Assembly (NCBI RefSeq): GCF_011682065.1
Contig: NZ_VUYU01000006.1
Location: 124,001 to 188,000 of the forward strand
Direction: 5' to 3'
Origin: Massilia rubra
GTDB lineage: Bacteria; Pseudomonadota; Gammaproteobacteria; Burkholderiales; Burkholderiaceae_D
DNA length: 64,000 nucleotides
Positions 55,304 to 64,000 of this stretch are shown one piece after another. Made by a program: the position numbers and the translations under genes. Position 1 is the first letter of the stretch. Every line of letters starts with the position of its first letter. Under the pieces are notes generated by a model. That model worked only from the letters and a program-made list of their open reading frames with translations, made no database searches and was not told where the DNA came from.

Positions 55304-56443
55304 TTAACGCCCGGTCTTGAACTTCGTATACGTCCTCGTCATCACCCGGCGAATATCCTGCGGCACCGCTTCCGGCGGGATCATCTTCTTCAAGTCTTCC
55401 TCCGACAGGAACACGCTCTTGTTCTCCGCCACATCCTTGCGCACGAACTTCATGCCGGCCTTGTTCGGATTGGCAAAGAACACCTTGTTGGTCAGGCTGG
55501 CCTGCACTTCCGGACGCAGAATATAGTTCATCCACAGATGGGCATTATTCGGATGCGGCGCGTCGGCCGGAATGGCCATGGTGTCGAACACCAGCGGCGC
55601 GCCGTTTTTCGGCACCAGGGCCTCGATCTTGACGCCCTTTTTCGCATCGATGGCGCGCTGGCGGGCGATATTGATATCCCCGGCCCAGCCGAACACCACG
55701 CAAATGGCGCCATTGGCCATGTCGTTGATATACCCGGAAGAACTGAACAGGGTCACGCTCGGACGCACCGCCTGCAGCATCGTGCCCGCAGCCGCATAAT
55801 CGGCCGCGTTCTTCGAATACGCCGGCTTGCCCATGTAATGCAGCGCCGCCGGGAACACCTCGGATGGCGAATCGAGGAACGACACGCCGCACGACTTGAG
55901 CTTGGACGTGTACACCGGATTGAAGATCAGCTCCCACACATTGACCGGCATCGGCGTGGTGCCCAGCGCGGCCTTGACCTTGTCGACATTGATGCCGACC
56001 GTGGTGTAACCCCACATCCAGTCCACCAGGTGCTCATTGTTCGGGTCCAGCGTGGCCAGCTTGGCCTGGATGCCCGGATCGAGATTGGCCAGGTTCGGCA
56101 GCTTGGATTTATCGAGTTTACGCAATAACTTGGCGTCGATCTGCTGGCGCGCCCACGGTGCGGTTGGCACCACGATGTCGTAGCCCGATTTACCGGCCAC
56201 CAGCTTGGCGTTCAAGACTTCGTTACTGTCGAAGACATCGTAGCGCACCGTGATGCCGGTCTCCTTGGTGAAGTTCTTGATCGTGTCGTCGGCGATGTAG
56301 TCGGACCAGTTATATATGTTGAGGACTTTTTCCTCGGGCTGCTGGGCCTGGGCCGGAACGCCCGACCAGAGAACCGCCGCCAGCGCGGCCAAACCCAGGC
56401 CGAGCCGCCGTTTCGCGTGCATGTGCCGATTGACTGCCACCAT
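55304..56443 (-). CDS. Polyamine ABC transporter substrate-binding protein, PotF/PotD-like
   Basis: A 379-residue periplasmic binding protein. A signal peptide (RLGLGLAALAAVLWSGVPAQ, cleaved after AQA) precedes VLNIYNWSDYIADDTIKNFT, typical of putrescine/spermidine binders, with YDVFDSNEVLNAKLVAGKSG, WMWGYTTVGIN and NDMANGAICVVFGWAGD following. The start MVAVNRHMHAK at 56443 has a GGAGG ribosome site. No permease or ATPase genes are adjacent, so it is an orphan binding protein, possibly used by a transporter elsewhere or for sensing. It is divergent from a FadR-type regulator. Confidence 0.9.
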   Translation of the reverse strand: MVAVNRHMHAKRRLGLGLAALAAVLWSGVPAQAQQPEEKVLNIYNWSDYIADDTIKNFTKETGITVRYDVFDSNEVLNAKLVAGKSGYDIVVPTAPWARQQIDAKLLRKLDKSKLPNLANLDPGIQAKLATLDPNNEHLVDWMWGYTTVGINVDKVKAALGTTPMPVNVWELIFNPVYTSKLKSCGVSFLDSPSEVFPAALHYMGKPAYSKNAADYAAAGTMLQAVRPSVTLFSSSGYINDMANGAICVVFGWAGDINIARQRAIDAKKGVKIEALVPKNGAPLVFDTMAIPADAPHPNNAHLWMNYILRPEVQASLTNKVFFANPNKAGMKFVRKDVAENKSVFLSEEDLKKMIPPEAVPQDIRRVMTRTYTKFKTGR

Positions 56444-56633
56444 TGATGCCTCCGAATATAGATATACGCCAGATAAATGCCCCGTGCGGGACGCACTGCT
56501 GGAATGATCCGGCATTGCGGCCCGGTTGGCAAGCGCCGCCGCGCAAGCGCCTTGCATGGGCGCGCATAGCTATCTACAATCTGGCCTGTTGCGGTATCCT
56601 TTCCACTTTCCCCTTCCCGGACGGCTCCAGACG

Positions 56634-57332
56634 ATGAAAACAAGCCCTGCGACGCTCGACGCGAGCACGCCGGAACCACGCATGTACCGGGTGGTGGCCG
56701 ATAGCATCGCCCAACTGATCGTCGCCGAAAGCATGCAGCCCGGCCAGCGCCTGCCCGCCGAGCGCGAACTGTCGGCGCGCCTGGGCGTGAGCCGCGCTTC
56801 GCTGCGCGAGGCATTGATCGCCCTGGAGCTGGGCGGCGTGGTCGAGGTGCGCAGCGGGTCGGGCGTGTACGTCAGCGCGCAGGCGGCGAGCGCCACCCGG
56901 GCGCCGGAGGTCGGCCCCGGCCCGTTCGAAGTGCTGGCCGCGCGCCGCATGATCGAAACCGAGGTGGCCGGCCTGGCCGCCAAAAATGCCACCGATTCGG
57001 CCATCGACGCCATTCTCACCGCCGTGCTGGAAATGGAGCGCGACCACGAAGACCGCGCCAGCAACGAGCAGGCCGACCGCAATTTTCACCTGGCCCTGGC
57101 GCGCGCGACCGGCAACACGGCGCTGGTGGGCGCGATCGACTACCTGTGGAACCAGCGCGGCACCTTGTGGCACAAGCTCAAGGAACACTTCCAGACCGAA
57201 GAACTGCGCAAGCAGACCTTGATCGACCATCGCAATATTCTGGCGGCGATCGCCGCGCACGATGTCGCCGGCGCGCGCCAAGCCATGCGCGTACACCTTG
57301 AACGCGTTACGCGCACCTTCTCCCGTGCGTAG
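56634..57332 (+). CDS. FadR-type GntR family regulator
   Basis: A 232-residue regulator. The N-terminal winged helix reads MYRVVADSIAQLIVAESMQP, GQRLPAERELSARLGVSRAS and LREALIALELGGVVEVRSGS. The all-helical FCD effector domain follows (VLAARRMIETEVAGLAA, NFHLALARATGN, HRNILAAIAAHDVAGARQAM), with His residues that bind a metal and small organic acids. Start MKTSPATL at 56634 is chosen. FadR-type proteins often control use of organic or sugar acids. The gene is divergent from the PotF-like gene and near the pectate lyases, so it could control either; TTGGYC boxes at 60351-60459 resemble operators of this family. Confidence 0.88.
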   Translation: MKTSPATLDASTPEPRMYRVVADSIAQLIVAESMQPGQRLPAERELSARLGVSRASLREALIALELGGVVEVRSGSGVYVSAQAASATRAPEVGPGPFEVLAARRMIETEVAGLAAKNATDSAIDAILTAVLEMERDHEDRASNEQADRNFHLALARATGNTALVGAIDYLWNQRGTLWHKLKEHFQTEELRKQTLIDHRNILAAIAAHDVAGARQAMRVHLERVTRTFSRA

Positions 57333-57828
57333 GCACAGCGCGCCGGGCTTCACCTATGTGGGCCTGATGGTGATGATCGCCGTGATCGGGGTGGCGACGG
57401 CGGCCACTGTGTCGGTGGGCGAGCTGGCGCGCAAGCGCGACGCCGAAACCGAGCTGCTGTTCGTCGGCAAGCAGTACATCCGCGCCTTTCTCGAATACGA
57501 ACTCAATACGCCGGACGGCCATGCCAGCCATGCCCCGTCGCGCCTGGAGGATTTGTTGCAGGACCCACGCCAGCCGGGCATGAAGCGCTACCTGCGCCAG
57601 CTCTACCCCGACCCGATCACCGGCAAGGCCGACTGGCAGCTGGTGCGCGCGCCGGGCGGCGGCGTGATGGGCGTGCGCAGCGCCTCGTGCGCACCAACGA
57701 TCCGGCGCAGCTTCACCGATGGCGACTTCGTTTACCTCGATGGTCAAAAGCGCTACTGCGACTGGCAGTTCGCCTACGCGATGGCGTGCGGCGGCAACTG
57801 CAAGGACACCTTGCGCCCGGAAGACTGA
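57325..57828 (+). CDS. Pseudopilin-like protein lacking Glu5
   Basis: A 167-residue protein. From a GTG start at 57325 it begins MRRHSAPGFTYVGLMVMIAV: a short positive leader, the prepilin-peptidase site after Gly8, then a hydrophobic helix. The mature residue 5 is Gly or Val rather than the near-universal Glu, so assembly into a pilus may differ. The globular part ends in a Cys-containing segment (RYCDWQFAYAMACGGNCKD). It overlaps the FadR-type gene by 8 bp and so may be translationally coupled with it. It resembles the secretion-type pseudopilins at 60483-61314. Confidence 0.72.
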   Translation: MRRHSAPGFTYVGLMVMIAVIGVATAATVSVGELARKRDAETELLFVGKQYIRAFLEYELNTPDGHASHAPSRLEDLLQDPRQPGMKRYLRQLYPDPITGKADWQLVRAPGGGVMGVRSASCAPTIRRSFTDGDFVYLDGQKRYCDWQFAYAMACGGNCKDTLRPED

Positions 57829-57837
57829 CGCTTCGAA

Positions 57838-57879
57838 CGAAAAAAAACCACGCGAACAGGGATCGCCTGTGCGCGTGGT
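57838..57879 (-). terminator. Terminator after the PL3 pectate lyase gene
   Basis: On the minus strand, ACCACGCG and CGCGTGGT pair around an inner ACAGG/CCTGT stem and are followed by a run of eight T. It lies about 50 bp past the stop at 57927 and also just past the convergent pseudopilin stop. Confidence 0.85.
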
Positions 57880-57926
57880 CAAACCGGCTACATAGGCCGT
57901 CTTCTCACCTGAAACCCGATTGCTGA

Positions 57927-58739
57927 TTACTTAAAGACGCATGCGCGAGCGATATTGCCGGCGTTGGTGTCCTTGTTAGGCTCGTTGCCTTTCGAGGTAC
58001 CGACAAAGGTGGCGCAGCGCGACGACGACTTGTTCGACACGAAGTCGCTCATGGTCGCCACATCGTAGGCCTTGGCCAGCGCTGGCAGTTTCGACGCATC
58101 GAAGCTGCTGTTCACGCCCACGCCGGCATTGACGTTATAGATCGTCACGCCGCTGATGGTGACGGTGCGTGCCGACTGGCTCGAGCAATTGCCGCACGAG
58201 CGATACAGCTTGCCGCCTTCTTCCGCATAGAAGTTGGTGATGACGATTTTGCTGTTGGCGCCATTATTCTGGAACATTTTGTCGGCCGCTTTGTAAGCCG
58301 CGCCGCCGCTGACTGTCATGGTGCCTGCGCCTTTGAGCGTGGCCGCGTCTTCGCCTACATCGCCCCAGTACACGTTCTCGATCTTGCAGTTACCGGCGCA
58401 ATGGACGCCGTCGGCGCCGCCGGCGGTCAGGTTGCGGCCCGTGCCCTTGGCCGGATCGCCCAGCACCACGTTCTTGAGGGTCGCGCCGACACCCAGGTTG
58501 AAGTGAGGGATCTGGCTTTCGGACTGGCTGCCGTCCATCTTCTTGGTGTTACCCACCAGGCAAACCATCTTGCCGTATTTGACCAGGCCATCGAAGGTGG
58601 TGTTGGCCGGAACCTCGGTCGTTTGCGTGACCAGCACCTTGGTGCACGACGGGACTGCGCGCTTGCCCGGAGCGGCCGATGCGCTGGTGGCGATGCACAG
58701 TCCGATGACTGCGAAAAGAAGGGCATTGAGACGTTTCAT
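57927..58739 (-). CDS. Secreted pectate lyase, PL3 family
   Basis: A 270-residue exported enzyme. A signal peptide (MKRLNALLFAVIGLCIATSA, cleaved after ASA) precedes a parallel beta-helix. The PL3 signature is clear: KNVVLGDPAKGTGRNLTAGG, ADGVHCAGNCKIENVYWGDV and GEDAATLKGAG. It cleaves polygalacturonate by calcium-dependent beta-elimination, generating unsaturated oligogalacturonides from plant cell walls. Several cysteines suggest disulfides. It is followed by a strong terminator and preceded 77 bp upstream by the PL1 lyase gene on the same strand, so the two may share a promoter. Confidence 0.93.
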   Translation of the reverse strand: MKRLNALLFAVIGLCIATSASAAPGKRAVPSCTKVLVTQTTEVPANTTFDGLVKYGKMVCLVGNTKKMDGSQSESQIPHFNLGVGATLKNVVLGDPAKGTGRNLTAGGADGVHCAGNCKIENVYWGDVGEDAATLKGAGTMTVSGGAAYKAADKMFQNNGANSKIVITNFYAEEGGKLYRSCGNCSSQSARTVTISGVTIYNVNAGVGVNSSFDASKLPALAKAYDVATMSDFVSNKSSSRCATFVGTSKGNEPNKDTNAGNIARACVFK

Positions 58740-58816
58740 GATGACTCCTGGTGGATGAAGGAAGCAGCTATCGCCTTGCGGAGACGGCTGGATTTACAGC
58801 GAAATGCGCAGCGAAA

Positions 58817-59878
58817 TTACTGGGCCAGGTTGGTGCGCGCGCCCGCCGTTGCGATGGCTTTCGCTTTTACGCCGGCAGCGGCGCTGGCGGTGTAGTTGTA
58901 GCCGGTAGGACCGTAGGCTTTGCTGGTTTTCCAGTCGGTGGCGTTGGCGTAGGTGCCGCTGTCCGGGGCGCCCCAGGTAATGCCGCTGCCGACGAAGTTG
59001 CTGCGCAGGTCCCAGTAACCGAGCTTGGTGCTGTCGCGCGAGGTCACAGGATTCCTGACGTTCTCGAAGTAGTTCGCTTCGACCAGCGCCATGGCGCCCA
59101 TGCGCACGTTGATGCCCGACGTATCGACGTTGCCGAAGTAGTTGTTGAAGAGGTGGGCTTTACCGTAACGCAGAAGCGGCAGGCGCGACTTGACGTTCTC
59201 GAAGCGGTTGTTGTGGTAGGTGGTCAGCGAACCGGCGTTGAGCGTGTCTTTGTCGGAAAAGCCATTCAATGCCACTTTCTGGTAGTTGTACACGTAGTTG
59301 TACGACACCGTGATGTGGTTGGCGCCCTTCTTCATGTCAATGCCGCCGTCGAACGACGCGTCGCCGGCGCCAGGGCACGATTTGATCGAGGCGAAGATGG
59401 TGTTGTGGTCGACCCAGATCTTGCTTGGCTTGCCGCTCGAGGTGCCTTCGATCGAGATCGAATCGGCGTCTTCACCGCCCTGCAGCAGGCCGATGGTCAT
59501 GTTCTGCACGATCACATTGCTCGAATCGCCAACCACACGGATGCCGAAGTTGGCCGACGAATCAGCCGCGCCGCGAATCGTGATGTCGCTCTTGTTTTTG
59601 ATTTCCAGCGTCTGCGCCGGTTTTTTCCACTGCGCGCAGACATCCTTGATGCTGGCGAAGTCGAACTTGCCGGTGTAGTTCAGCACCAGGCCACCGCTGC
59701 CCGAATACGCCTTGATTTTCGCCGCCATGTCGGCCAGCGTGGCGACATTGACCGCCGCCTTGGCGCCCCCGCCGGTGGTGGCGGCGCCGTAGCCGATTGG
59801 CCCGGCCATTGCCTGGGTGCCGGCCAAGACGGCTGCGGCAGCCAGTGTCAGTTTCAGTTCCAAAGTCGATACTTTCAT
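58817..59878 (-). CDS. Secreted pectate lyase, PL1 family
   Basis: A 353-residue exported enzyme. Start MKVSTLELKL at 59878 has a GGAG ribosome site and a signal peptide cleaved after QAMA. The PL1 pattern appears as IWVDHNTIFAS (the vWiDH region), DGGIDMKKGANHITVSYNYV with calcium ligands, and RLPLLRYGKAHLFNNYF with the catalytic Arg. It acts on polygalacturonate outside the cell. It lies upstream of the PL3 lyase gene. A 600-bp AT-rich region with repeated operator-like boxes lies before it. Confidence 0.94.
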   Translation of the reverse strand: MKVSTLELKLTLAAAAVLAGTQAMAGPIGYGAATTGGGAKAAVNVATLADMAAKIKAYSGSGGLVLNYTGKFDFASIKDVCAQWKKPAQTLEIKNKSDITIRGAADSSANFGIRVVGDSSNVIVQNMTIGLLQGGEDADSISIEGTSSGKPSKIWVDHNTIFASIKSCPGAGDASFDGGIDMKKGANHITVSYNYVYNYQKVALNGFSDKDTLNAGSLTTYHNNRFENVKSRLPLLRYGKAHLFNNYFGNVDTSGINVRMGAMALVEANYFENVRNPVTSRDSTKLGYWDLRSNFVGSGITWGAPDSGTYANATDWKTSKAYGPTGYNYTASAAAGVKAKAIATAGARTNLAQ

Positions 59879-60482
59879 GCGGGTTACTCCGTAAATATTG
59901 GTATTTTTCGAGCCACCAGGGTTACCGGGGGAAATCCCTCGCTGGCGATGTGGACCGAACGGAGCGCCGCTTTGTTGCCGTATTGCATCCGCAAAAACCA
60001 TGGGTTCATGCGCTCCGCGGGTCGGCCATAATGCAAATAAATCAACGTTCGCTAGGTCTGCTGCGAGGATGCACGTTGTTATATTGTCGTGTCAATATCA
60101 TGTTAAATGACTAAATGCATTATTAAGATACCAATTTTGGCGCAGGTTCCGCAAAACCTGTGATCCTGGTGTGAGATTGTCACGGCGACGATCATTTTTT
60201 GTCGGCTAACATCTTTGTATATGCATGCAATTCATATCAACGTCTGTCTGACATCGTTTTCCATGCCAGCTGGGCAAATGAGCGGCTATTTCAAGACCGA
60301 CAAGACCTCATGCTGATTAAAAATGTAAAATGCAAGATCAAAAAACAACATTTGGCCTGACCGATAGATATTATTGGTCGATTAAATGCAATATTTGGTC
60401 AGTCCAAAACACAGATATTTTGGAAATATATCGTGAAACGCCAGATTTGGCCTGACCAGACGATACTCGTATGGGATGCGAA
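59879..60482 (-). promoter_or_regulatory. AT-rich regulatory region with phased TTGGYC boxes
   Basis: No gene is supported here. TTGG-containing boxes start at 60352 (TTGGCCTGACCGA), 60374 (TTGGTCGATTAA), 60395 (TTGGTCAGTCCAA) and 60447 (TTGGCCTGACCAG): spacings are 22, 21 and 52 bp. The third is a near-perfect palindrome. Such TTGG-Y-C-N-GACCA elements resemble operators of GntR/FadR-family regulators, for example those of pyruvate or sugar-acid regulators. The region is far lower in GC than its surroundings, as expected for complex promoters or nucleoid-protein binding. It probably drives the pectate lyase genes. Confidence 0.55.
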
Positions 60483-60866
60483 TCAGAGTCGGCTGAAAGG
60501 CATGCCGTCGCGCGCGGCGCCCGTGGCGCCGCTGTAGAGGTTGTAGACGCCGGCGCCGTTGTCCGGCGCGACGAGGATCCAGGTCGAGGTACTTTCGGTA
60601 ATCGGATCGAGCGGCAGGGAGCGCAGGTACTTGCGCTCCACCAGTTCGCCGAGCGTCTGCGGATAGCGCCCGTTATCGCCGTAGAATTTGTCGATCACCT
60701 CGCGCGTAATGTGCAGGTTCTCCTTGAGCACCGTCTCCTTCGACTGGTCGATACTGCGGAAAAAACGCGGCGCGGCGATCGTCAGCAGCAGCGCCAGGAT
60801 CGCCAGCACCACCAGCAGTTCGATCAGCGTGAAGCCGCGCTTACCAGCGCCGGTACGCAATGCCAT
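60483..60866 (-). CDS. GspG-like pseudopilin
   Basis: A 127-residue type II secretion or type IV pilus-like pseudopilin. Start [20 protein letters not shown]: the prepilin-peptidase site follows Gly10, with Glu5 in the mature protein. The C-terminal part ([37 protein letters not shown]) matches the major pseudopilin GspG. The ATG at 60866 overlaps the upstream pseudopilin gene by 26 bp; a longer start at 60908 is less likely. Secreted pectate lyases nearby are typical substrates of such systems. Confidence 0.86.
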   Translation of the reverse strand: MALRTGAGKRGFTLIELLVVLAILALLLTIAAPRFFRSIDQSKETVLKENLHITREVIDKFYGDNGRYPQTLGELVERKYLRSLPLDPITESTSTWILVAPDNGAGVYNLYSGATGAARDGMPFSRL

Positions 60867-61314
60867 TGAGGCCCACCTGTTCAGAATTGGAATGCACGTC
60901 GTAGACATCCTCGCCGGGCTTGGGGTCGGCCGGATCGCTCTGGTAAGAGCGCAGGAGCCAGGTCTGTTCGGCCGGCACGGTCGGATCGGTGCTGAACGGA
61001 TCGCGCGGCACCGCGCGCAGGAAAAACACTTTGCGCGCCTTTGCGCTGCGCTGGTCCGGCACGCCGTTCACCAGCGCCTGCAGGTTGGGCGGGTAGCCGC
61101 TGCCATCGAGCAGGCTGGCGATACGCCCCTCGCCGGCCGCGCGTTTGTATTCGTCGAGCGCGCTGCGAATCTCGCGCAGGGCCAGGCGCAGCTCCTGCTC
61201 CTTCTGGCGCTGCACCGCCACCTGCGCCAACGGCAAGGCGATGGTGGAGAGCAGCGCCACGATCGCCAGGGTTACCATCAGCTCGATGAGCGTGAATCCG
61301 CGCGCACGGGGCAT
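60841..61314 (-). CDS. Type II secretion/pilus-like pseudopilin
   Basis: A 157-residue pseudopilin. [20 protein letters not shown] shows cleavage after Gly6 and Glu5. The rest contains [29 protein letters not shown] and [13 protein letters not shown], again in the style of GspG-like subunits, so the locus has two GspG-like proteins. The start is 2 bp from the secretin stop. Overlap with the next pseudopilin indicates one operon. Confidence 0.85.
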   Translation of the reverse strand: MPRARGFTLIELMVTLAIVALLSTIALPLAQVAVQRQKEQELRLALREIRSALDEYKRAAGEGRIASLLDGSGYPPNLQALVNGVPDQRSAKARKVFFLRAVPRDPFSTDPTVPAEQTWLLRSYQSDPADPKPGEDVYDVHSNSEQVGLNGIAYRRW

Positions 61315-61315
61315 G

Positions 61316-63190
61316 TCAGCCGCCGCTTCGTTCAGGCAGGGGCGCGCTGGCCGGTGGCGCCGCCGGCAGCGGCGGCGCCGGCTCCTGTGGCGCCGCATGC
61401 GCCGACTGGCCCGGCTGGCCGGACTGGCCACGCAGGCTCGCATCGGTCCCGGCGTCGAACTCCACCTCGGCGCCGGCGCCGCGCGCCTGGTTGCGCAGCA
61501 CGCGCGGCGTGATCGACAGCACGATCTCGGTCTTGGTGCGCTCGCTGCCCTTGCTGCCGAACAGGCGGTCAAGCATCGGCAGCTCGCCCAGGCCGGGAAT
61601 GGCGCTTGACGAACGCTTGTCGTTTTCGCTGATCAGCCCCGCCAGCACCTGGTTCTCGCCATCGCGCAGGCGCAGCACCGTGCTGGCATTGCGCGTGCCG
61701 ATCCGGTAGCCGTACGGCTGGTCGTTACTGTCGAAGATCGTGCCGAGGATGCTGCTCACTTCCAGACTGAGTTTGATCGATACTTCATCGTCCATGTACA
61801 CCACCGGCTCGGCTTCGAGCTTGAGGCCCACGTCGAGGTAATTGACCGATTGCGAGGTCACGCCGGTCGAGGTGACATTGGCCGACACGCTCGGCACCCG
61901 CTCGCCGACCCGGATCAGGGCCTTCTCGCGGCTCTTGATGCGAATGCGCGGATTGGCCAGCACGCTGACGTTATCGCGGTTCACCGACGCCGACAGGCGC
62001 ATCGGGTCTACGCTGGCGAGCAAGCCCTTGGAATTGAGGTTCTTCAGGTCGTTGAGGGTGAACGGGTTGGTCGCCACGGTGCCGTCGTACAGCAGGGTGG
62101 AGGCGCCGAGCGGCGTCAGGCTCACATTGCCCGGCCACTTCACGCCCAGCGATTCGAGGTCGCTGCGCTGCACTTCCAGGATCTCCACTTCCAGCATGAC
62201 TTCCGGTTCGGCCACGTCGTGCAGCGCCACCAGCTTGGCCGCCATGAGGATGGTCTCGGGTGTATCGCGCAGCACCAGCATGTTGAGTTTTTCGTCGACG
62301 ACGAGGTCGCGCGTCTTGAGCAGGGTGCGCAGGCTGTTGGCCACGGTTTTAGCTTCGGCGTTGGCAATGCGGAAGCTGCGGATCGTCAGCTTCTGGTAGT
62401 CGCGCTGCTTGGCCGCGTCGTTCGGGTACAGCAGCACGGTGCGCTCGTCGACGATGCGCTGCTCCATCTGCACGCTCATTAACAGATTGCGCAGCGCCTG
62501 TTCGATGGTCGTGTCCTGCAGGTTGAGCGTGACGCGCAGGTCGGCCGGTACGTCTTTATCGAGCGTGAAGCTGATGCCCGAGGTGCGCGACATCGATTCG
62601 AGCACCGCGCGCAGCGGCGCGTCCTGGAAGCGCAGGCTCAGTCGCTTCTGGAATGCCTGCCCCAGCGCCGTGCCGCCGGGCGCCACGGCGGCGTGATCCT
62701 GCAAGGCTTGCAGCATCTTGGCCGCGCGCGCGTTCTTCGGATAGTTGGCCACCAGCGCGCGCAAGGCGTCGCGTGCCTCCGCGCGCTTGCCGGCGGCGAG
62801 CTGCTGCTCGATGCCCGCCAGCGCCAGCGCTTGCGACTGCGCCGCAGCCAGGTTGCGCATGCCGATCATGGCCTGGTCCACGGCCCCCAGCGCGGCGGCG
62901 CGCCGATAAGCCTCCTGCGCCGCGCCCCAGGCGCCGCGTGCCACGTCCTGCGCGGCCTGCGCCAGCACCCGGTTGGTCAGCTCGATGCGCGTGTTGGCCA
63001 GCAGGACGCGCGCTTCGATGTGGCCCGGCGTGGCGGCCAGCATGTGCTCGAGGCGCGCCATGCCCTCTTCCAGCTTGCCGGCGTCGAGCAAGGCGCGGAT
63101 GTCGGGCGCGGTAGGCTGCGGTCCGGTCGCGCATGCGGCCAGCATGGCCAGGCTGCATGCCAACGCCAGGTTGCCTGCTATTTTTCTCAT
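61316..63190 (-). CDS. Secretin (GspD/MshL/PilQ-like) lipoprotein
   Basis: A 624-residue outer-membrane secretin. The N-terminus [20 protein letters not shown] has a lipobox. Residues 30-170 form TPR-like repeats ([31 protein letters not shown]), then an STN-like N0 domain ([20 protein letters not shown]), N1-type domains and the secretin core ([60 protein letters not shown]). The tail is Pro/Ala/Glu-rich. It forms the outer-membrane gate for the secretion or pilus apparatus. The TPR-secretin fusion is like that of MshL-type or Tad-independent systems. It overlaps the preceding gene by 4 bp. Confidence 0.88.
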   Translation of the reverse strand: MRKIAGNLALACSLAMLAACATGPQPTAPDIRALLDAGKLEEGMARLEHMLAATPGHIEARVLLANTRIELTNRVLAQAAQDVARGAWGAAQEAYRRAAALGAVDQAMIGMRNLAAAQSQALALAGIEQQLAAGKRAEARDALRALVANYPKNARAAKMLQALQDHAAVAPGGTALGQAFQKRLSLRFQDAPLRAVLESMSRTSGISFTLDKDVPADLRVTLNLQDTTIEQALRNLLMSVQMEQRIVDERTVLLYPNDAAKQRDYQKLTIRSFRIANAEAKTVANSLRTLLKTRDLVVDEKLNMLVLRDTPETILMAAKLVALHDVAEPEVMLEVEILEVQRSDLESLGVKWPGNVSLTPLGASTLLYDGTVATNPFTLNDLKNLNSKGLLASVDPMRLSASVNRDNVSVLANPRIRIKSREKALIRVGERVPSVSANVTSTGVTSQSVNYLDVGLKLEAEPVVYMDDEVSIKLSLEVSSILGTIFDSNDQPYGYRIGTRNASTVLRLRDGENQVLAGLISENDKRSSSAIPGLGELPMLDRLFGSKGSERTKTEIVLSITPRVLRNQARGAGAEVEFDAGTDASLRGQSGQPGQSAHAAPQEPAPPLPAAPPASAPLPERSGG

Positions 63191-63666
63191 TCTTCTGTCC
63201 CGAAACTGATCCGGTGTTGCTTGCCGGTTTGTTGATCCTGAATGTTCACCGATTCCTGGCGCAGGGCCAGCACGCGATAACGCTTTTCGAACACGCTGCC
63301 GGTGCGCGCCAGCAGCACGGCGTCGTTGCGCAGCAAATACGCTTCGCGCACGCCGTCTTCCACCTTGAACCCGAGCAGGACGAACGGCGCTTGCGGCTTG
63401 TCGCTGGCGTCCGGGGCATCCGTTGGCGGCGGCGCGCCCTGCTCCGCCGCCGCCGACGGGCCACCGGCAAACAGGTCGGGCACCGGGCTGGCCGGATCGA
63501 CCGCAGGCGGCGGCGCGCGCAGCGGCGCAGCGGCGACTTGCGTCGATTGCGGCCGGCGCGGGCGTTCGGCCACGCCCACCACCTCCGGTTCGGACGGACT
63601 GTCGAACAGCATGAGCAGGCCGACGCCCAGCATCACCGCCAGCATGATCTTGAGACGGGTCGACAT
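63187..63666 (-). CDS. Small inner-membrane assembly protein (GspC/PilP-like)
   Basis: A 159-residue protein. One membrane helix (LKIMLAVMLGVGLLMLF) is followed by a Pro/Ala-rich periplasmic linker and a small C-terminal domain (FVLLGFKVEDGVREAYLLRN, YRVLALRQESVNIQDQQTGK). This layout and place next to a secretin fit PilP/GspC-like proteins that connect the inner-membrane platform with the secretin. Sequence similarity is weak, so the call rests on architecture and context. Confidence 0.65.
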   Translation of the reverse strand: MSTRLKIMLAVMLGVGLLMLFDSPSEPEVVGVAERPRRPQSTQVAAAPLRAPPPAVDPASPVPDLFAGGPSAAAEQGAPPPTDAPDASDKPQAPFVLLGFKVEDGVREAYLLRNDAVLLARTGSVFEKRYRVLALRQESVNIQDQQTGKQHRISFGTEE

Positions 63667-64000
63667 CAGGGCGCCTTTTCCGCTGGCGAGTCAAGCGTGA
63701 ACCAGACCGAAAACAGCAGCCGCGCTTCGACGCCGGCGCCGACCGGCGCGCGGTGGATGCCAACTTCGTCAAGCGACAGACCGGGAATGGCCTGGGCCGC
63801 GCGCAGGAAGCGGCGCACCTGCGGATAGGTGCCGGTGGCCGGCATCTGCACTTGCCAGCGGCCGACGTGACCCGTTTCCTGGCGCCGGTAATCGGCCTGC
63901 GCGATCGTCAGTCCGTGTTCCGCCGCGAGCGCGAACAGGCGCTGCAGGGCCGCATCGGCGCGCGCCGCCGGCGGCAGAGCGCTGTGCGGCGCGGCGGCCG
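63666..64000 (-). CDS. PilO/GspM-like protein (5' end cut by window edge)
   Basis: The visible 111 C-terminal residues include DAALQRLFALAAEHGLTIAQ, VGRWQVQMPATGTYPQVRRF, LRAAQAIPGLSLDEVGIHRA and a beta-rich end, as in the ferredoxin-like domain of PilO/GspM. Its stop overlaps the start of the GspC/PilP-like gene by 1 bp. The start and membrane helix should lie beyond base 64000. It probably helps anchor the inner-membrane platform. Confidence 0.7.
   Translation of the reverse strand, partial: AAAPHSALPPAARADAALQRLFALAAEHGLTIAQADYRRQETGHVGRWQVQMPATGTYPQVRRFLRAAQAIPGLSLDEVGIHRAPVGAGVEARLLFSVWFTLDSPAEKAP

Overview
The window looks like chromosome from a high-GC betaproteobacterium of the Oxalobacteraceae (Massilia/Duganella/Telluria-like). 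This is inferred from family-level resemblance of the housekeeping proteins (GlmM, FolP, FtsH, RlmE, GreA, CarAB, Pst/Pho, Ppk1), the high GC content, and secreted pectate lyases beside a Fec-type iron uptake locus; no marker gene such as 16S rRNA is present to settle it. No rRNA operon or CRISPR array is visible. Two tRNA genes (Arg-TCT, Pro-TGG) are present.

Region 1 (1-12943) is the most unusual part. It is a compact, translationally coupled type II fatty-acid/polyketide-like cluster on the minus strand: dehydratase, ketosynthase, cysteine-less ketosynthase-like protein, second ketosynthase, second cysteine-less ketosynthase-like protein, ketoreductase, nitroreductase, acyl carrier protein, histidine-rich membrane protein, class III aminotransferase and a SPASM-type radical SAM enzyme that runs off the left edge. 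Divergent from it are a second radical SAM enzyme that looks like the archaeal GDGT/tetraether synthase (Tes) family and a FabG-like SDR. A perfect 14-bp palindrome lies between the two arms. I do not recognise this as a known pathway. The parts suggest that an ACP-bound, probably unsaturated acyl chain is made, then modified by radical chemistry and possibly amination. The right edge abuts a beheaded TonB receptor remnant, which suggests an insertion junction.

Region 2 (13470-25495) holds a DyP-like peroxidase with an altered distal motif and a small upstream partner, a complete Fec-type iron system (TonB receptor with signalling domain, FecR, ECF sigma factor, Fur box), a CheB-CheR-PAS fusion with a kinase-less PAS protein, and a quinone-reductase-like flavoprotein convergent with an HxlR regulator. 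Region 3 (25834-42368) holds a ParDE toxin-antitoxin pair, the two tRNAs, then core genes: glmM, folP, ftsH, rlmE, yhbY, greA, carB and carA, followed by a short run of small metabolic or unknown genes and a patatin-like lipoprotein.

Region 4 (about 42370-45290) is a lower-GC island with a stand-alone SEFIR-domain protein (a candidate anti-phage effector), a decayed IS5-type transposase and a 48-bp tandem duplication. Region 5 (45289-54824) is the phosphate regulon in transcription order pstS-pstC-pstA-pstB-phoU-phoB-phoR, divergent from ppk1-sixA, with PhoB boxes for both directions in the shared intergenic region. Region 6 (54909-64000) holds a possible 40-residue membrane peptide, a strong terminator, a 17-bp-period minisatellite touching a palindromic repeat, a PotF-like polyamine binding protein divergent from a FadR-type regulator, two pectate lyases (PL3 and PL1), an AT-rich regulatory region with phased TTGGYC boxes, and the start of a type II secretion/type IV pilus-like locus (pseudopilins, secretin, small inner-membrane proteins). 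Three copies of one long inverted repeat (33289, 46604, 55201) are dispersed through the right two thirds.
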